Positions 35,180 to 43,375 of a stretch of DNA of 64,000 bases are shown piece by piece. The DNA lies in assembly GCA_964548025.1 (NCBI GenBank), contig CAZJRI010000006.1:1-64000 (forward strand), in the 5' to 3' direction. The DNA comes from JAHRVQ01 sp964548025. GTDB taxonomy: Bacteria > Pseudomonadota > Gammaproteobacteria > Pseudomonadales > Azotimanducaceae. A program made the position numbers and the translations under genes. The notes beneath the pieces were generated by a model. It saw nothing but the letters and a program-made list of their open reading frames with translations. It was not told the origin of the DNA and did no database searches. The stretch's first letter is position 1. Every line of letters starts with the position of its first letter.

Positions 35180-36346
35180 ATGTCACTAGTCGATGATATC
35201 GTATCAATGGAATCGGAACTCACTGAATGGCGGCGTGATATTCATGCTCATCCGGAACTCGGTTTTGAAGAAAACAGAACCGCGGACTTTGTCGCTGCCA
35301 AGATGGAAGAATTTGGTATTCAGGTATTTCGCGGTATTGGCCAGACCGGGGTGGTTGGCGTACTGAAGGTCGGCAACGAAACACGCTCAATCGGACTCAG
35401 GGCAGACATGGATGCACTGCCGATAAAGGAACGCAACAGCTTTGAGCATAAATCAACGAATTCAGGTGTTATGCATGCCTGCGGACACGACGGCCACACC
35501 ACAATGCTGCTGGCTGCTGCCAAGTATCTCGCAGATAATCAGAACTTCCAGGGGCAGGTGAATTTTATCTTTCAACCAGGTGAGGAAGGTATTGGTGGTG
35601 CCAAAGCCATGATAGAAGATGGGCTGTTTGAGCAATTTCCCTGTGATACCTTATACGCCATGCACAATGCGCCGAGTTTACCTGTTGGTAAATTTGCCGC
35701 AGTTGCAGGAATCAGAACTGCTGCTGGTGCATTTTTTGATATTGATATTACCGGCAAAGGATCCCATGGTGCATTTCCTGATCAGGGTGTTGATCCGGTA
35801 ATTATCGCCAGTGAGCTGACCGTGGCACTTCAGACGATAATTTCCCGCAATACCGGTGCGATGCAGACAGCCGTTCTCTCGGTGACCCAGATACATGCAG
35901 GTGACGCATACAACGTAATTCCTGGTTCTGCCCGCCTGGCGGGTACAGTGCGGACTCTTGATATGGCACTTATGGAACGAATCGAGAAGAGAATGAATGA
36001 GATGGTTAGCGGTATCTGCAGTGCGCATGGTGCCTCGGGTGAAGTGGATTTTAGAACTATTTTTCACCCGGTGCGGAATGACACCGTAGTCTCAGGTCTT
36101 GCCGCTGAAGTCTGCGACGAACTTGTCGGCGAAGACAATGTCTACCGTGAAGGTCAACCAGGCACAGGCTCTGAAGACTTCTCCTTCATGTCTGAGAAGG
36201 TGCCAAGCTGTTACCTGAACATGGGTAACGGTGTTGACAGCCATCCGCTACATAATCATGACTACGACTTTAACGATGACGCACTGATCTATGGTGCGAG
36301 TTTCTTTGCCCGGGTCGTTGAAAAAACTCTGATGGCGGAGGACTGA
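35180..36346 (+). CDS. M20-family amidohydrolase (hippurate/N-acyl-amino-acid hydrolase type)
   Basis: 388 residues. The metal-site motif MHACGHDGHTTMLLAAAKYL includes the catalytic Cys-Gly-His, and NFIFQPGEEGIGGAKAMIED carries the catalytic and metal-binding Glu pair. The C-terminal HPLHNHDYDFNDDALI supplies the last His ligand. The lid domain lies at about 180-290. AAGGAG precedes the ATG by six bases. The protein is soluble. Family members cleave N-acyl or peptide bonds of small amino-acid conjugates. It is probably co-transcribed with the GPH carrier. Confidence 0.93.
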   Translation: MSLVDDIVSMESELTEWRRDIHAHPELGFEENRTADFVAAKMEEFGIQVFRGIGQTGVVGVLKVGNETRSIGLRADMDALPIKERNSFEHKSTNSGVMHACGHDGHTTMLLAAAKYLADNQNFQGQVNFIFQPGEEGIGGAKAMIEDGLFEQFPCDTLYAMHNAPSLPVGKFAAVAGIRTAAGAFFDIDITGKGSHGAFPDQGVDPVIIASELTVALQTIISRNTGAMQTAVLSVTQIHAGDAYNVIPGSARLAGTVRTLDMALMERIEKRMNEMVSGICSAHGASGEVDFRTIFHPVRNDTVVSGLAAEVCDELVGEDNVYREGQPGTGSEDFSFMSEKVPSCYLNMGNGVDSHPLHNHDYDFNDDALIYGASFFARVVEKTLMAED

Positions 36347-36369
36347 GCCTGGTGAGTGGTAAAATTCGT

Positions 36370-36454
36370 CAAAATTGGTATGACTGACCACTTGTTCTAG
36401 TTCTTAGAATACTAAGTTATTGACTTTTAAAGAATAATCAAAGTTGGTATCACT
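36370..36454. promoter_or_regulatory. Direct repeats and a dyad upstream of the DUF4389 gene
   Basis: CAAAATTGGTATGACT (36370-36385) and CAAAGTTGGTATCACT (36439-36454) match at 14 of 16 bases, 69 bp apart. Between them lies CTTAG-AATA-CTAAG (36403-36416). This AT-rich spacer likely contains the promoter of the next gene. Regulator unknown. Confidence 0.4.
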
Positions 36455-36482
36455 TTTGCTCTTTTAATTGTCGAACCAACCA

Positions 36483-37004
36483 ATGAGTGAAGTGGCTGCT
36501 ATGGAAGAGAGAACGAGAAGAAATTTGACTAATAACGACATATGGGTTCGCGCCCTCTATATGGTGCTATTCGGTGTGGCATTCAGTCTTTCAAGGTTGA
36601 TCGTCTTCTTCCTGGTGGTATTCCAGTTTTTTTCCATCCTGATCGCCGGTCAGGCCAACGAACCTCTGATGCGTTTCGCCAAAAATCTGAATGTTTATAT
36701 TCTGGAGATTCTCGAATTTCTTACCTTCAATTCTGAAATTCGACCCTTCCCGTTTACACCCTGGCCTGATGAGGAGCCTGGCGGTGAGGAATGGTTGGAT
36801 GATGAAGATTTCGATGACGACGATTACATATCAGCGAATGAGAAACCTGAAAAAACTCAACCAGACGAACCTGATACCAGGGAATCAGCACCTGCTGAGG
36901 ACAATATTGAAGGTGACGTCATTGAAGGTGAAGTCGAAAATGCTGAAAAACCATTCAATGATGACGTGGACCTGGGTAACAATAACGGGTCGACGACTCA
37001 CTAG
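36483..37004 (+). CDS. DUF4389 membrane protein with acidic tail
   Basis: 173 residues from ATG 36483; a TTG at 36468 is in frame but weaker. NNDIWVRALYMVLFGVAFSL, then RLIVFFLVVFQFFSILIAG and FAKNLNVYILEILEFLTFNS are the conserved DUF4389 segments, with two membrane helices. The family segment ends near PFPFTPWPDE. The last 75 residues are highly acidic (DDEDFDDDDY and several EGE/EED runs), as in many family members. Function of the family is not known to me. It is followed 47 bp later by a Rho-independent terminator, so it is a single-gene unit. Confidence 0.85.
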   Translation: MSEVAAMEERTRRNLTNNDIWVRALYMVLFGVAFSLSRLIVFFLVVFQFFSILIAGQANEPLMRFAKNLNVYILEILEFLTFNSEIRPFPFTPWPDEEPGGEEWLDDEDFDDDDYISANEKPEKTQPDEPDTRESAPAEDNIEGDVIEGEVENAEKPFNDDVDLGNNNGSTTH

Positions 37005-37051
37005 CCTGATTAATCAGACCTGGATCAGCTTCAGGGAAATTCAGGCAAAAC

Positions 37052-37084
37052 AAAAAACCGCGCTTGATTGCGCGGTTTTTTTTT
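37052..37084 (+). terminator. Rho-independent terminator
   Basis: AAAAAACCGCGC (37052-37063), loop TTGATT, then GCGCGG and nine T. A strong GC stem with a T-tract, 47 bp after the DUF4389 stop. The A-tract on the left lets it act in both directions. Confidence 0.93.
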
Positions 37085-37162
37085 GGCGCCTAGTGGGATT
37101 GTAACCGCTGGATTCACAAACTAAATTCAATTCTAAAACTTATTACCGGCAATTGACCTGTG

Positions 37163-37225
37163 TTGAACGCCATACGTTCAATTTGAAGGATTTCAGAGGT
37201 GCTGCCTGTTATCGCTATTAACAGG
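37163..37225. promoter_or_regulatory. Two consecutive hairpins before the YegS-like gene
   Basis: TTGAACG-CCATA-CGTTCAA (37163-37181) and CCTGTTA-TCGCTAT-TAACAGG (37205-37225) lie in the 208-bp leader between the terminator and the start at 37293. They may be operators or leader RNA structures. No match to a known riboswitch is apparent to me. Confidence 0.4.
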
Positions 37226-37292
37226 TGATATCAGTTGAACGGTTTCTTATTAAGATTAACATCATCACTTGCGCTCAATTGTGGTGATTCTG

Positions 37293-38273
37293 ATGAAGAT
37301 GGGATTCATCGTTAACAGCAAAGATAAAGAAAAGAACAAAGCCACAAAGAAGGACGAGAAAAAAAGCCCTCATGCCTCTGAGTCCGATCTGTCACGCATT
37401 CGATCGAGTGGAAAGATCGAATCAGTTGATATATGGGAAACAGAATATGCCGGTCACGCCATTGAGTTGGCCAAAGCTGCCTGTGGAAAGGTTGACTATC
37501 TGATCGCTGTCGGGGGTGATGGCACGCTTAATGAAGTGGTGAATGGCTGCCTTGAAGTAAAGGATGACTCGCCTTCGACGAGAATACCTGTCATTGGCTT
37601 ATACCCGCAGGGCACGGCGAATGACTTTATCAAGTCAACGGGATTGACGGGGCAGTTAGATCAGATTGAAAGGCTGGTGACAGCCCGGAGCCATCGATCT
37701 GTAGATGTGGGCAAGGTAAGTTATTTGGATGAGCAGTCGGATGAAGCCAGTCGGTACTTTGTAAATATTGCTGACGTTGGAATTGGCGCCGATGTTGTTA
37801 AACGTATAAATCGCCGGAGAAATGCTCGAAGGAAGTTGAACGGTCGGATGACATTTTTCAAAGCGACAATTGAATCTTTCCTGCGCTATCGCAATCGGGG
37901 CCTGAGGCTGCTGACAGATGGTGGATTCAGATGGCGAGGCAAGGCATTGCTCGTGGCAATTGCGAACGGCCGTTTTTTTTCTGCAGGTCTCTGTATTGCG
38001 CCAAATGCCAGTATCGAAAATGGCAAACTGAGCATCACTGTGGTTGGAGACGCAACGATCCTGGATTTTCTGATCAGGATTCGTCAATTGAGGAAGGGTG
38101 TTTTGATCAGCCATCCGGAAGTGCGTTATATAGATGCACACGAAGTGACAATTGACGGAGAGCAGGGAGACATTGCCATAGAAGCAGATGGGGAGTTTCT
38201 GGGATTTACCCCTGCGAAATTCGAGATTCTACCAGGTGCCATATCATTTCTGGATGCTGGCAGATCTGACTGA
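37293..38273 (+). CDS. YegS/diacylglycerol-kinase-like lipid kinase
   Basis: 326 residues from ATG 37293; a TTG at 37269 is possible but unsupported. The nucleotide-binding loop LIAVGGDGTLNEVVNG (about residues 69-84) is diagnostic of DAGK_cat. YPQGTANDFIKSTGL and RSVDVGKV are the next conserved strands. The C-terminal domain has VTIDGEQGDIAIEADGEFLG, in which the D-G-E motif is conserved. A Lys/Glu-rich insert follows the first strand (SKDKEKNKATKKDEKK), longer than usual. The enzyme phosphorylates a diacylglycerol or related lipid with ATP at the inner membrane surface. Ends 47 bp before the YyaL-like gene. Confidence 0.9.
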   Translation: MKMGFIVNSKDKEKNKATKKDEKKSPHASESDLSRIRSSGKIESVDIWETEYAGHAIELAKAACGKVDYLIAVGGDGTLNEVVNGCLEVKDDSPSTRIPVIGLYPQGTANDFIKSTGLTGQLDQIERLVTARSHRSVDVGKVSYLDEQSDEASRYFVNIADVGIGADVVKRINRRRNARRKLNGRMTFFKATIESFLRYRNRGLRLLTDGGFRWRGKALLVAIANGRFFSAGLCIAPNASIENGKLSITVVGDATILDFLIRIRQLRKGVLISHPEVRYIDAHEVTIDGEQGDIAIEADGEFLGFTPAKFEILPGAISFLDAGRSD

Positions 38274-38320
38274 GTACGAGTGTAGTGAAGGCGGGATATT
38301 CTAAGGAGGACAGTCACAAG

Positions 38321-40579
38321 GTGCGCACCAGATACTTAAACGACGAGGGTCAACCCATTTATAGCAACAGGCTGGTCGATGAGGACTCACCCTATTTGTT
38401 ACAACATGCCCACAACCCGGTAGATTGGCACCCATGGGGTGCTGAAGCGTTTGAGCAAGCGAAAGTAGCCGACAAACCGGTATTTCTCTCTATTGGATAT
38501 TCAACCTGCCACTGGTGTCATGTTATGGAGCGGGAGAGTTTTGATAATGAAATGGTTGCATCGTTGCTGAACGAACACTTCGTATCGATCAAGGTAGACA
38601 GGGAGCAGCGACCGGACCTTGATGATGTCTATATGACAGGGGTTCAGCTAACGACCGGACAGGGAGGTTGGCCCATGTCCAATTTTCTCACATCCGAAGG
38701 TAAACCTTTTTTTAGCGGGACCTACTTTCCTCCTGCTGACTTCGTAAGACTGTTGGCTCAGATTTCAGAAATCTGGCGTACACGTCGAAGCGAACTGGAG
38801 CAGCAGGCTGATCAGATTGCCAGTGCGATTGACGACATTACATCTGCTCAGAATGAGGCGGTGAATATAGATCATTCAATAATCACTGAAAGCGTCAGAA
38901 CTCTTGTTGAGATGCATGATCCCGTGTATGGGGGGTTTGGTCAGGGAATGAAATTTCCTCAGGAGACTAATTTGCTGCTGTTGCTTTATGCATGGCAAAG
39001 AGATGCAGATGATTCTGCTCTCGCAGTGGCGAGAAAAACACTCGACGGAATGATGGCAGGCGGTATCTATGATCAGGTGGGTGGAGGCTTTCACCGGTAT
39101 TCAACTGATAGTGAGTGGCTGGTGCCGCATTTTGAAAAAATGTTATATAACCAGGCGCAACTGGTTCGGGTTTATTCAAAAGCATATGAAATTACCCAGG
39201 ATATTGGTTATCGACGAATCGTTGAACAGACTCTTGACTATGTGCTGGATGATCTACTGTCAGCCACCGGTACATTTTATTCTGCCCGGGACGCTGATTC
39301 AGAGGAAGAAGAGGGGCGCTTTTACCTGTGGACTCAAGCACAGGTTGGGGGTGTCTTGACTGATGATGAAATGTTGCTCGCCGAGGATTTGTTCGGGATA
39401 AGTGAAGCCGGTAATTTTGAAGGCAGGAATATCCCGACGCTTGCACTATCACTCAAAGACTATACGCAAGTGCACGGGCTGGAGCAGGAGGTGCTGCTTG
39501 AAAAGGTCGATTTGATCAGAAGCAAGCTGACGATTGAACGTGCTAAGCGTGTACAACCACTGAGGGATGAGAAGATAATCTCAGCCTGGAATGGGATGAT
39601 GATCTCGGCTTTGGTAATCGCGGCAAGAGCGCTTTCGCGAGATGATTATTTGCAGGCAGCAATCGTGGCAGGACACGAATTATGGACCGGAAACTGGTCA
39701 ACCACGGAGAAGCTTAGCCGCATAATGCTGGATGATCATGCTTCGACCGCAGCCGGTCTTGAAGATTATGCCTATCTCGCTGAAGGCTATCTCAATATTT
39801 TTGATGCAACAGCAGATGAAATATGGTTATCCCGTACAAAAGTTCTTGCGGAAACCATGATTGAAGATTTTTGGGATCATGCTGCAGGTGGCTTCTTCCT
39901 GGCGCGGGTTCATTCAGATGAACCGTCAATTGCCCGGCCGAAAAGCCCGGGAGATGGCGCCATTGCTTCTGGCAATTCAGTGGCGCTAAACCTGCTTGTT
40001 AGCATGTACCATCGAACCGGAGAGCTACCTTATCGTGAGAAGATTCTGGCGACGATTAATGCCTTCTCGGGATTAATAAAGGCATCACCGGCTGCCTATT
40101 CCTATATGTTACTTGCTGTAGATGAGTACTATGAAGGATCAGTAGAATCGGTTCAGTTCTCCAGAGAGGGGCGTATAAAGGCGATAGCCCGATTGCAACG
40201 TTTGGGGGGCGGGTCGATGGATGTAGAGATTGATCTATTGATAAGCCCTGGCTGGCACATCAATGCACACAGGAATGCACACAGGAATGCACACGGGCTA
40301 AATCAGGATGATCTCATCGAAACCAGGGTGGATCTCAGAGACGATAACTGGCAAATGGATTCTGTCAGCTATCCCGATGGCGTCGAACGATTGCTGGGAT
40401 TCAATGATGCGCCGCTGAACTTATACGAAGAGCGGGTAAAGCTGAACATTACAATCAGGCCACCTGAGAATGTGATGATGCCGGTAGTTCTACCCCTGGC
40501 AGTGCAGGTCCAGGCATGCAGCAATGATATTTGCCTACCGCCTGAACACCTGCTCTTCAAGTTAACTGCGATGCCCTGA
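38321..40579 (+). CDS. YyaL/DUF255 thioredoxin-like protein with a DsbD-alpha-like C-terminal tail
   Basis: A GTG start at 38321 with AAGGAGG eleven bases upstream is preferred over GTG 38285. The family opening NRLVDEDSPYLLQHAHNPVDW leads into YSTCHWCHVME, a thioredoxin-fold CxxC. A six-hairpin-like glycosidase-fold domain fills about 180-620 with KFPQETNLLLLLYAW and EKIISAWNGMMISALVIA. After it, the last 120 residues add a beta-domain with ISPGWHINAHR and QACSNDICLPPEHLLF, whose paired Cys resemble the N-terminal domain of DsbD. A 12-bp repeat expands the loop (40262-40297). Suggested role: thiol redox; family function unproven. Confidence 0.85.
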   Translation: MRTRYLNDEGQPIYSNRLVDEDSPYLLQHAHNPVDWHPWGAEAFEQAKVADKPVFLSIGYSTCHWCHVMERESFDNEMVASLLNEHFVSIKVDREQRPDLDDVYMTGVQLTTGQGGWPMSNFLTSEGKPFFSGTYFPPADFVRLLAQISEIWRTRRSELEQQADQIASAIDDITSAQNEAVNIDHSIITESVRTLVEMHDPVYGGFGQGMKFPQETNLLLLLYAWQRDADDSALAVARKTLDGMMAGGIYDQVGGGFHRYSTDSEWLVPHFEKMLYNQAQLVRVYSKAYEITQDIGYRRIVEQTLDYVLDDLLSATGTFYSARDADSEEEEGRFYLWTQAQVGGVLTDDEMLLAEDLFGISEAGNFEGRNIPTLALSLKDYTQVHGLEQEVLLEKVDLIRSKLTIERAKRVQPLRDEKIISAWNGMMISALVIAARALSRDDYLQAAIVAGHELWTGNWSTTEKLSRIMLDDHASTAAGLEDYAYLAEGYLNIFDATADEIWLSRTKVLAETMIEDFWDHAAGGFFLARVHSDEPSIARPKSPGDGAIASGNSVALNLLVSMYHRTGELPYREKILATINAFSGLIKASPAAYSYMLLAVDEYYEGSVESVQFSREGRIKAIARLQRLGGGSMDVEIDLLISPGWHINAHRNAHRNAHGLNQDDLIETRVDLRDDNWQMDSVSYPDGVERLLGFNDAPLNLYEERVKLNITIRPPENVMMPVVLPLAVQVQACSNDICLPPEHLLFKLTAMP
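40262..40297 (+). repeat. Three in-frame 12-bp tandem repeats
   Basis: AATGCACACAGG at 40262, repeated at 40274, with AATGCACACGGG at 40286, encodes NAHR, NAHR, NAHG. It lies in the DsbD-alpha-like tail right after PGWHI. Two identical copies imply a recent slippage event that kept the frame. Confidence 0.88.
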
Positions 40580-40594
40580 ATCTATCCAGCCCGT

Positions 40595-41452
40595 TTAGCG
40601 GTGATTGCTATGCCCCCCGTCGATGGCAATCGTCTTGCCTGTTACATAGTCCGAGAGTTCAGTTGTCAGAAACTCCACGACTCGGGCACAGTCCTCGATG
40701 GTACCTTCCCTTCTAAGTGGAATATATTTAGATGCGCCACTTCGATCTCCGAGTCTGCCGGTGCGAATAATCCCCGGGGCGATGCAGTTCACGTTTATAT
40801 TATAAGGGCCGAGTTCCTGGGCGAGCGATCGGGTGTAGTGGATAATTGCTGCTTTCGCGATTCCATAAGGATGGTAGCCGCCACTGGCATCGATGCCTGC
40901 AGTTGAAGATACGGTGACGATCTTACCTGACTGCTGACTTTTCATATAAGGGGCAACGGCCATGCAGGTATACATACATGTCATCATGTTGATATCGAGA
41001 ACCCTCGTCAGCATATCCTGGGGGCAGTCAGAAGGGGTACCCGTGGTGCTTAAATCACCGGTGCCTTCTTTGCCTGGTTCACCTGAGACAGATCCAACCG
41101 ACTCCCTTTCTTCCGCGAATACAACCGTGCCGCCACCGGCATTGCAGACTGCAATATCAATTCTGCCCAGCTCGTCGTGAACCTTATTTACCGAATCTTC
41201 TGTTGTTGATCTGTCTGTTAAATCTGCCTCGATACCAAATGCCCTGACGCCAAGTGCCTGGCACTCTTCCATGACACTGTCTGCGGTTAGTAGATCCTTT
41301 TCAAACTCGTAAACCTCGGCTCCCTTCAGGTTTCGATCAATAATTGCTACATCGGCACCTAGTCCGGCCAGGTGAAGTGCATAGCCTCTGCCTAGTCCGC
41401 GCGCCCCGCCTGTGATCAGAGCCACTTTACCGGCCAGTTTCTTATCACCCAT
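40595..41452 (-). CDS. Short-chain dehydrogenase/reductase (SDR)
   Basis: 285 residues. The cofactor motif ALITGGARGLGRGYALHLAG (T-G-x3-G-x-G) and NAG (AVCNAGGG) are present. The catalytic residues are Ser in VTVSSTAGI, Tyr in GGYHPYGIAKAAIIHY and Lys in the same Y-x3-K. IDRN following the second strand suggests NAD(H) preference. Between NAGGG and LDINMM lies an unusual Gly/Ser/Thr-rich insert of roughly 25 residues (GEPGKEGTGDLSTTG). The start is followed 58 bp away by the VOC protein on the same strand. Substrate unknown. Confidence 0.9.
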   Translation of the reverse strand: MGDKKLAGKVALITGGARGLGRGYALHLAGLGADVAIIDRNLKGAEVYEFEKDLLTADSVMEECQALGVRAFGIEADLTDRSTTEDSVNKVHDELGRIDIAVCNAGGGTVVFAEERESVGSVSGEPGKEGTGDLSTTGTPSDCPQDMLTRVLDINMMTCMYTCMAVAPYMKSQQSGKIVTVSSTAGIDASGGYHPYGIAKAAIIHYTRSLAQELGPYNINVNCIAPGIIRTGRLGDRSGASKYIPLRREGTIEDCARVVEFLTTELSDYVTGKTIAIDGGHSNHR

Positions 41453-41510
41453 CTTTCTTTCTCCTTCTTGACTTGCCTTCTTGTCTTGCGTTCTTGAATT
41501 TAAATGTCGA

Positions 41511-41969
41511 CTACTGTGCCTGAATCAATTCCGTAATCAGATTGCTGAATTTTTCCCGTGTATCAAAATATACTGCTGTGCGCTTTTCCTGTCCTTTCGG
41601 TGTGATAGCCAGAATGATGGGGAAACCTTTATCCACCATGCGGGTTGTTTCTTCTTCCAGGTTCTCTACCGTGTAGGCAATATGACCTATTCCTTCACCG
41701 GTGCTTTCCAGCAGTTCTTTGTGGACCGTTTCACCTTGAATCGGTTGAAGCAGTTCTACGCCGACAGGTCCTACCCGCCCCATGGCACCACGGGTAATGA
41801 CGACGGGGTCCGGGGTCTCACCATAGACCAGATACTCTTCATTCTGGCTGCTGTCGATTCGGAATTCAGGTTGGAACGTCGCATTACCCAATGACTGGTA
41901 GTCTTCAAGGGATTTATCCAGGTCAAAAACCGGTATACCCAGATGATGTAGTTTCCAATTGCTTTCCAT
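41511..41969 (-). CDS. VOC (glyoxalase/dioxygenase superfamily) protein
   Basis: 152 residues. The N-terminal WKLHHLGIPVFDLDKSLEDY is the classic beta-alpha-beta opening with the first metal His, and GEGIGHIAYTVENLEEETTR the second module with His. HKELLESTGEG and GVELLQPIQGE place the acidic ligand. The fold covers metal-dependent epimerases, lyases and dioxygenases. It resembles methylmalonyl-CoA-epimerase-like members by length and by its two-module layout, but that is not certain. It is in a likely operon with the SDR downstream. Confidence 0.85.
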   Translation of the reverse strand: MESNWKLHHLGIPVFDLDKSLEDYQSLGNATFQPEFRIDSSQNEEYLVYGETPDPVVITRGAMGRVGPVGVELLQPIQGETVHKELLESTGEGIGHIAYTVENLEEETTRMVDKGFPIILAITPKGQEKRTAVYFDTREKFSNLITELIQAQ

Positions 41970-42040
41970 GACTGATTCCTTTGATTACACTTTTTTATCC
42001 AGTGACTGATACTGATTAAGGATATCAGTCCCTGTTACAT

Positions 42041-43375
42041 CTAATCATTCTCCGAATACTTCTTCTTATAGCGTTCGAATAGCTGTTGCTGTGTGCCGGA
42101 TAGGTCGATGTCTCGACCCTGGATAAAAGCTTTCAGTATTCGATTGCCACGCATATCAAGCGCGTCTCCTTCTGAAATAAACATCGTCGCGTCCTTCCCG
42201 ACTTCAAGCGTACCGACTCGATCGGCGATACCAAGAATTTCAGCATTGGTCCGGGTGATCATGGTGATTGCAGCTTCCTTGCCGACGCCGTAAGCTACCG
42301 CGCTTCCTGCCATGAAAGGGAAATTGCGCGATCCTGAAGGTTCCCGTGTGCCGGTTGTGAGACCGACTTTCAGACCGGCAGCAATCAGTTCCGCAGGCCG
42401 CCTGAAGGTTTGATCGATATCCGCGTCTTCAGAAATTGGCAGGCCATGTACGCCACTAACGATCACCGGGATGTTGTTTTCAACCAAAAAGTCTTTTACG
42501 CTCAATGCGCCCTGTCCGCCAACCAGGATGATGTTTTTAACTTTTTGCCGTATGGCAAATCGCACGGCCGAGATGATTTCTTTTGGTCCATTGGCGTGAA
42601 TATAAAGCCGGGTCTGACCATTGATCAGTTTTCTGATTGCTGCCAGCTTCAGATTCAGATCTGAATTAGCCTGGTAGACGGATGCGTTATCAAACAGTCC
42701 ATTCAGACTGTCGACGAGCCCGTCGTATTTCTTGTTCTTTTCAATGGATATGGTGCCCCCCATGATGTCATAGTTTCGTCTGTTCATGACAGGCCAATAG
42801 AGGTGCATGCCGTCGTCTATTTCATATGCGGCATCTTCCCAGTTCCAGCCGTCGAATTTCACAATCGATGAAAAACCGGCAATGAGTGGTCCGAGGGGCG
42901 TGATCTGGGCCGTGAGAATGCCATTAAAACGCATCGTTGGTATGAGTTCTGAATCAGTATTGTAGGCAACAATGGTTCGGACGTTCGGATTGATCTCGCC
43001 CTGCTCGCGGTAATCCAGTGTCGCCCTGACGGAGTTGACTTCAGACAGGCCAACGGCTGTATTCGGAAGAACAAATCCCGGGTACAGATGTTTGCCTTTC
43101 ATCTCGATGATTTCATGATTGCTTTCTTTCAGCGAGATCACGGTTGCGGCATCGGATTCCGCGACGTGTATAATCTGGCCGTTCGTAAAACTGATGACGC
43201 CATTATCTATAACATCACCGTTGCCGGTGTGGATAGTCACGCCGGTAATGGCAATCGGGTGCGTTTGTGGTCCTGCCGGTGTAGGTACTATGGCTTGTGC
43301 TGTAAAGGAAAACATCATTGCAATCAGCAGACAGACAAGATCCTGGGTATGCTTAATAATCAATTTCATAATCAT
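42041..43375 (-). CDS. Secreted amidohydrolase-like protein lacking the HxH metal motif
   Basis: 444 residues with a signal peptide (core LVCLLIAMMFSFTAQA). After the N-terminal beta-sandwich, the strand MKGKHLYPGFVLPNTAVGLS carries no HxH, so a canonical binuclear site is missing. A late Asp equivalent and the C-terminal NAEILGIADRVGTLEVGKDATM are retained. It overlaps the next gene upstream by four bases (ATGA), so the two are coupled, and the pair may form a heteromeric complex in which this subunit is non-catalytic. That is inference from motif loss. Confidence 0.85.
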   Translation of the reverse strand: MIMKLIIKHTQDLVCLLIAMMFSFTAQAIVPTPAGPQTHPIAITGVTIHTGNGDVIDNGVISFTNGQIIHVAESDAATVISLKESNHEIIEMKGKHLYPGFVLPNTAVGLSEVNSVRATLDYREQGEINPNVRTIVAYNTDSELIPTMRFNGILTAQITPLGPLIAGFSSIVKFDGWNWEDAAYEIDDGMHLYWPVMNRRNYDIMGGTISIEKNKKYDGLVDSLNGLFDNASVYQANSDLNLKLAAIRKLINGQTRLYIHANGPKEIISAVRFAIRQKVKNIILVGGQGALSVKDFLVENNIPVIVSGVHGLPISEDADIDQTFRRPAELIAAGLKVGLTTGTREPSGSRNFPFMAGSAVAYGVGKEAAITMITRTNAEILGIADRVGTLEVGKDATMFISEGDALDMRGNRILKAFIQGRDIDLSGTQQQLFERYKKKYSEND

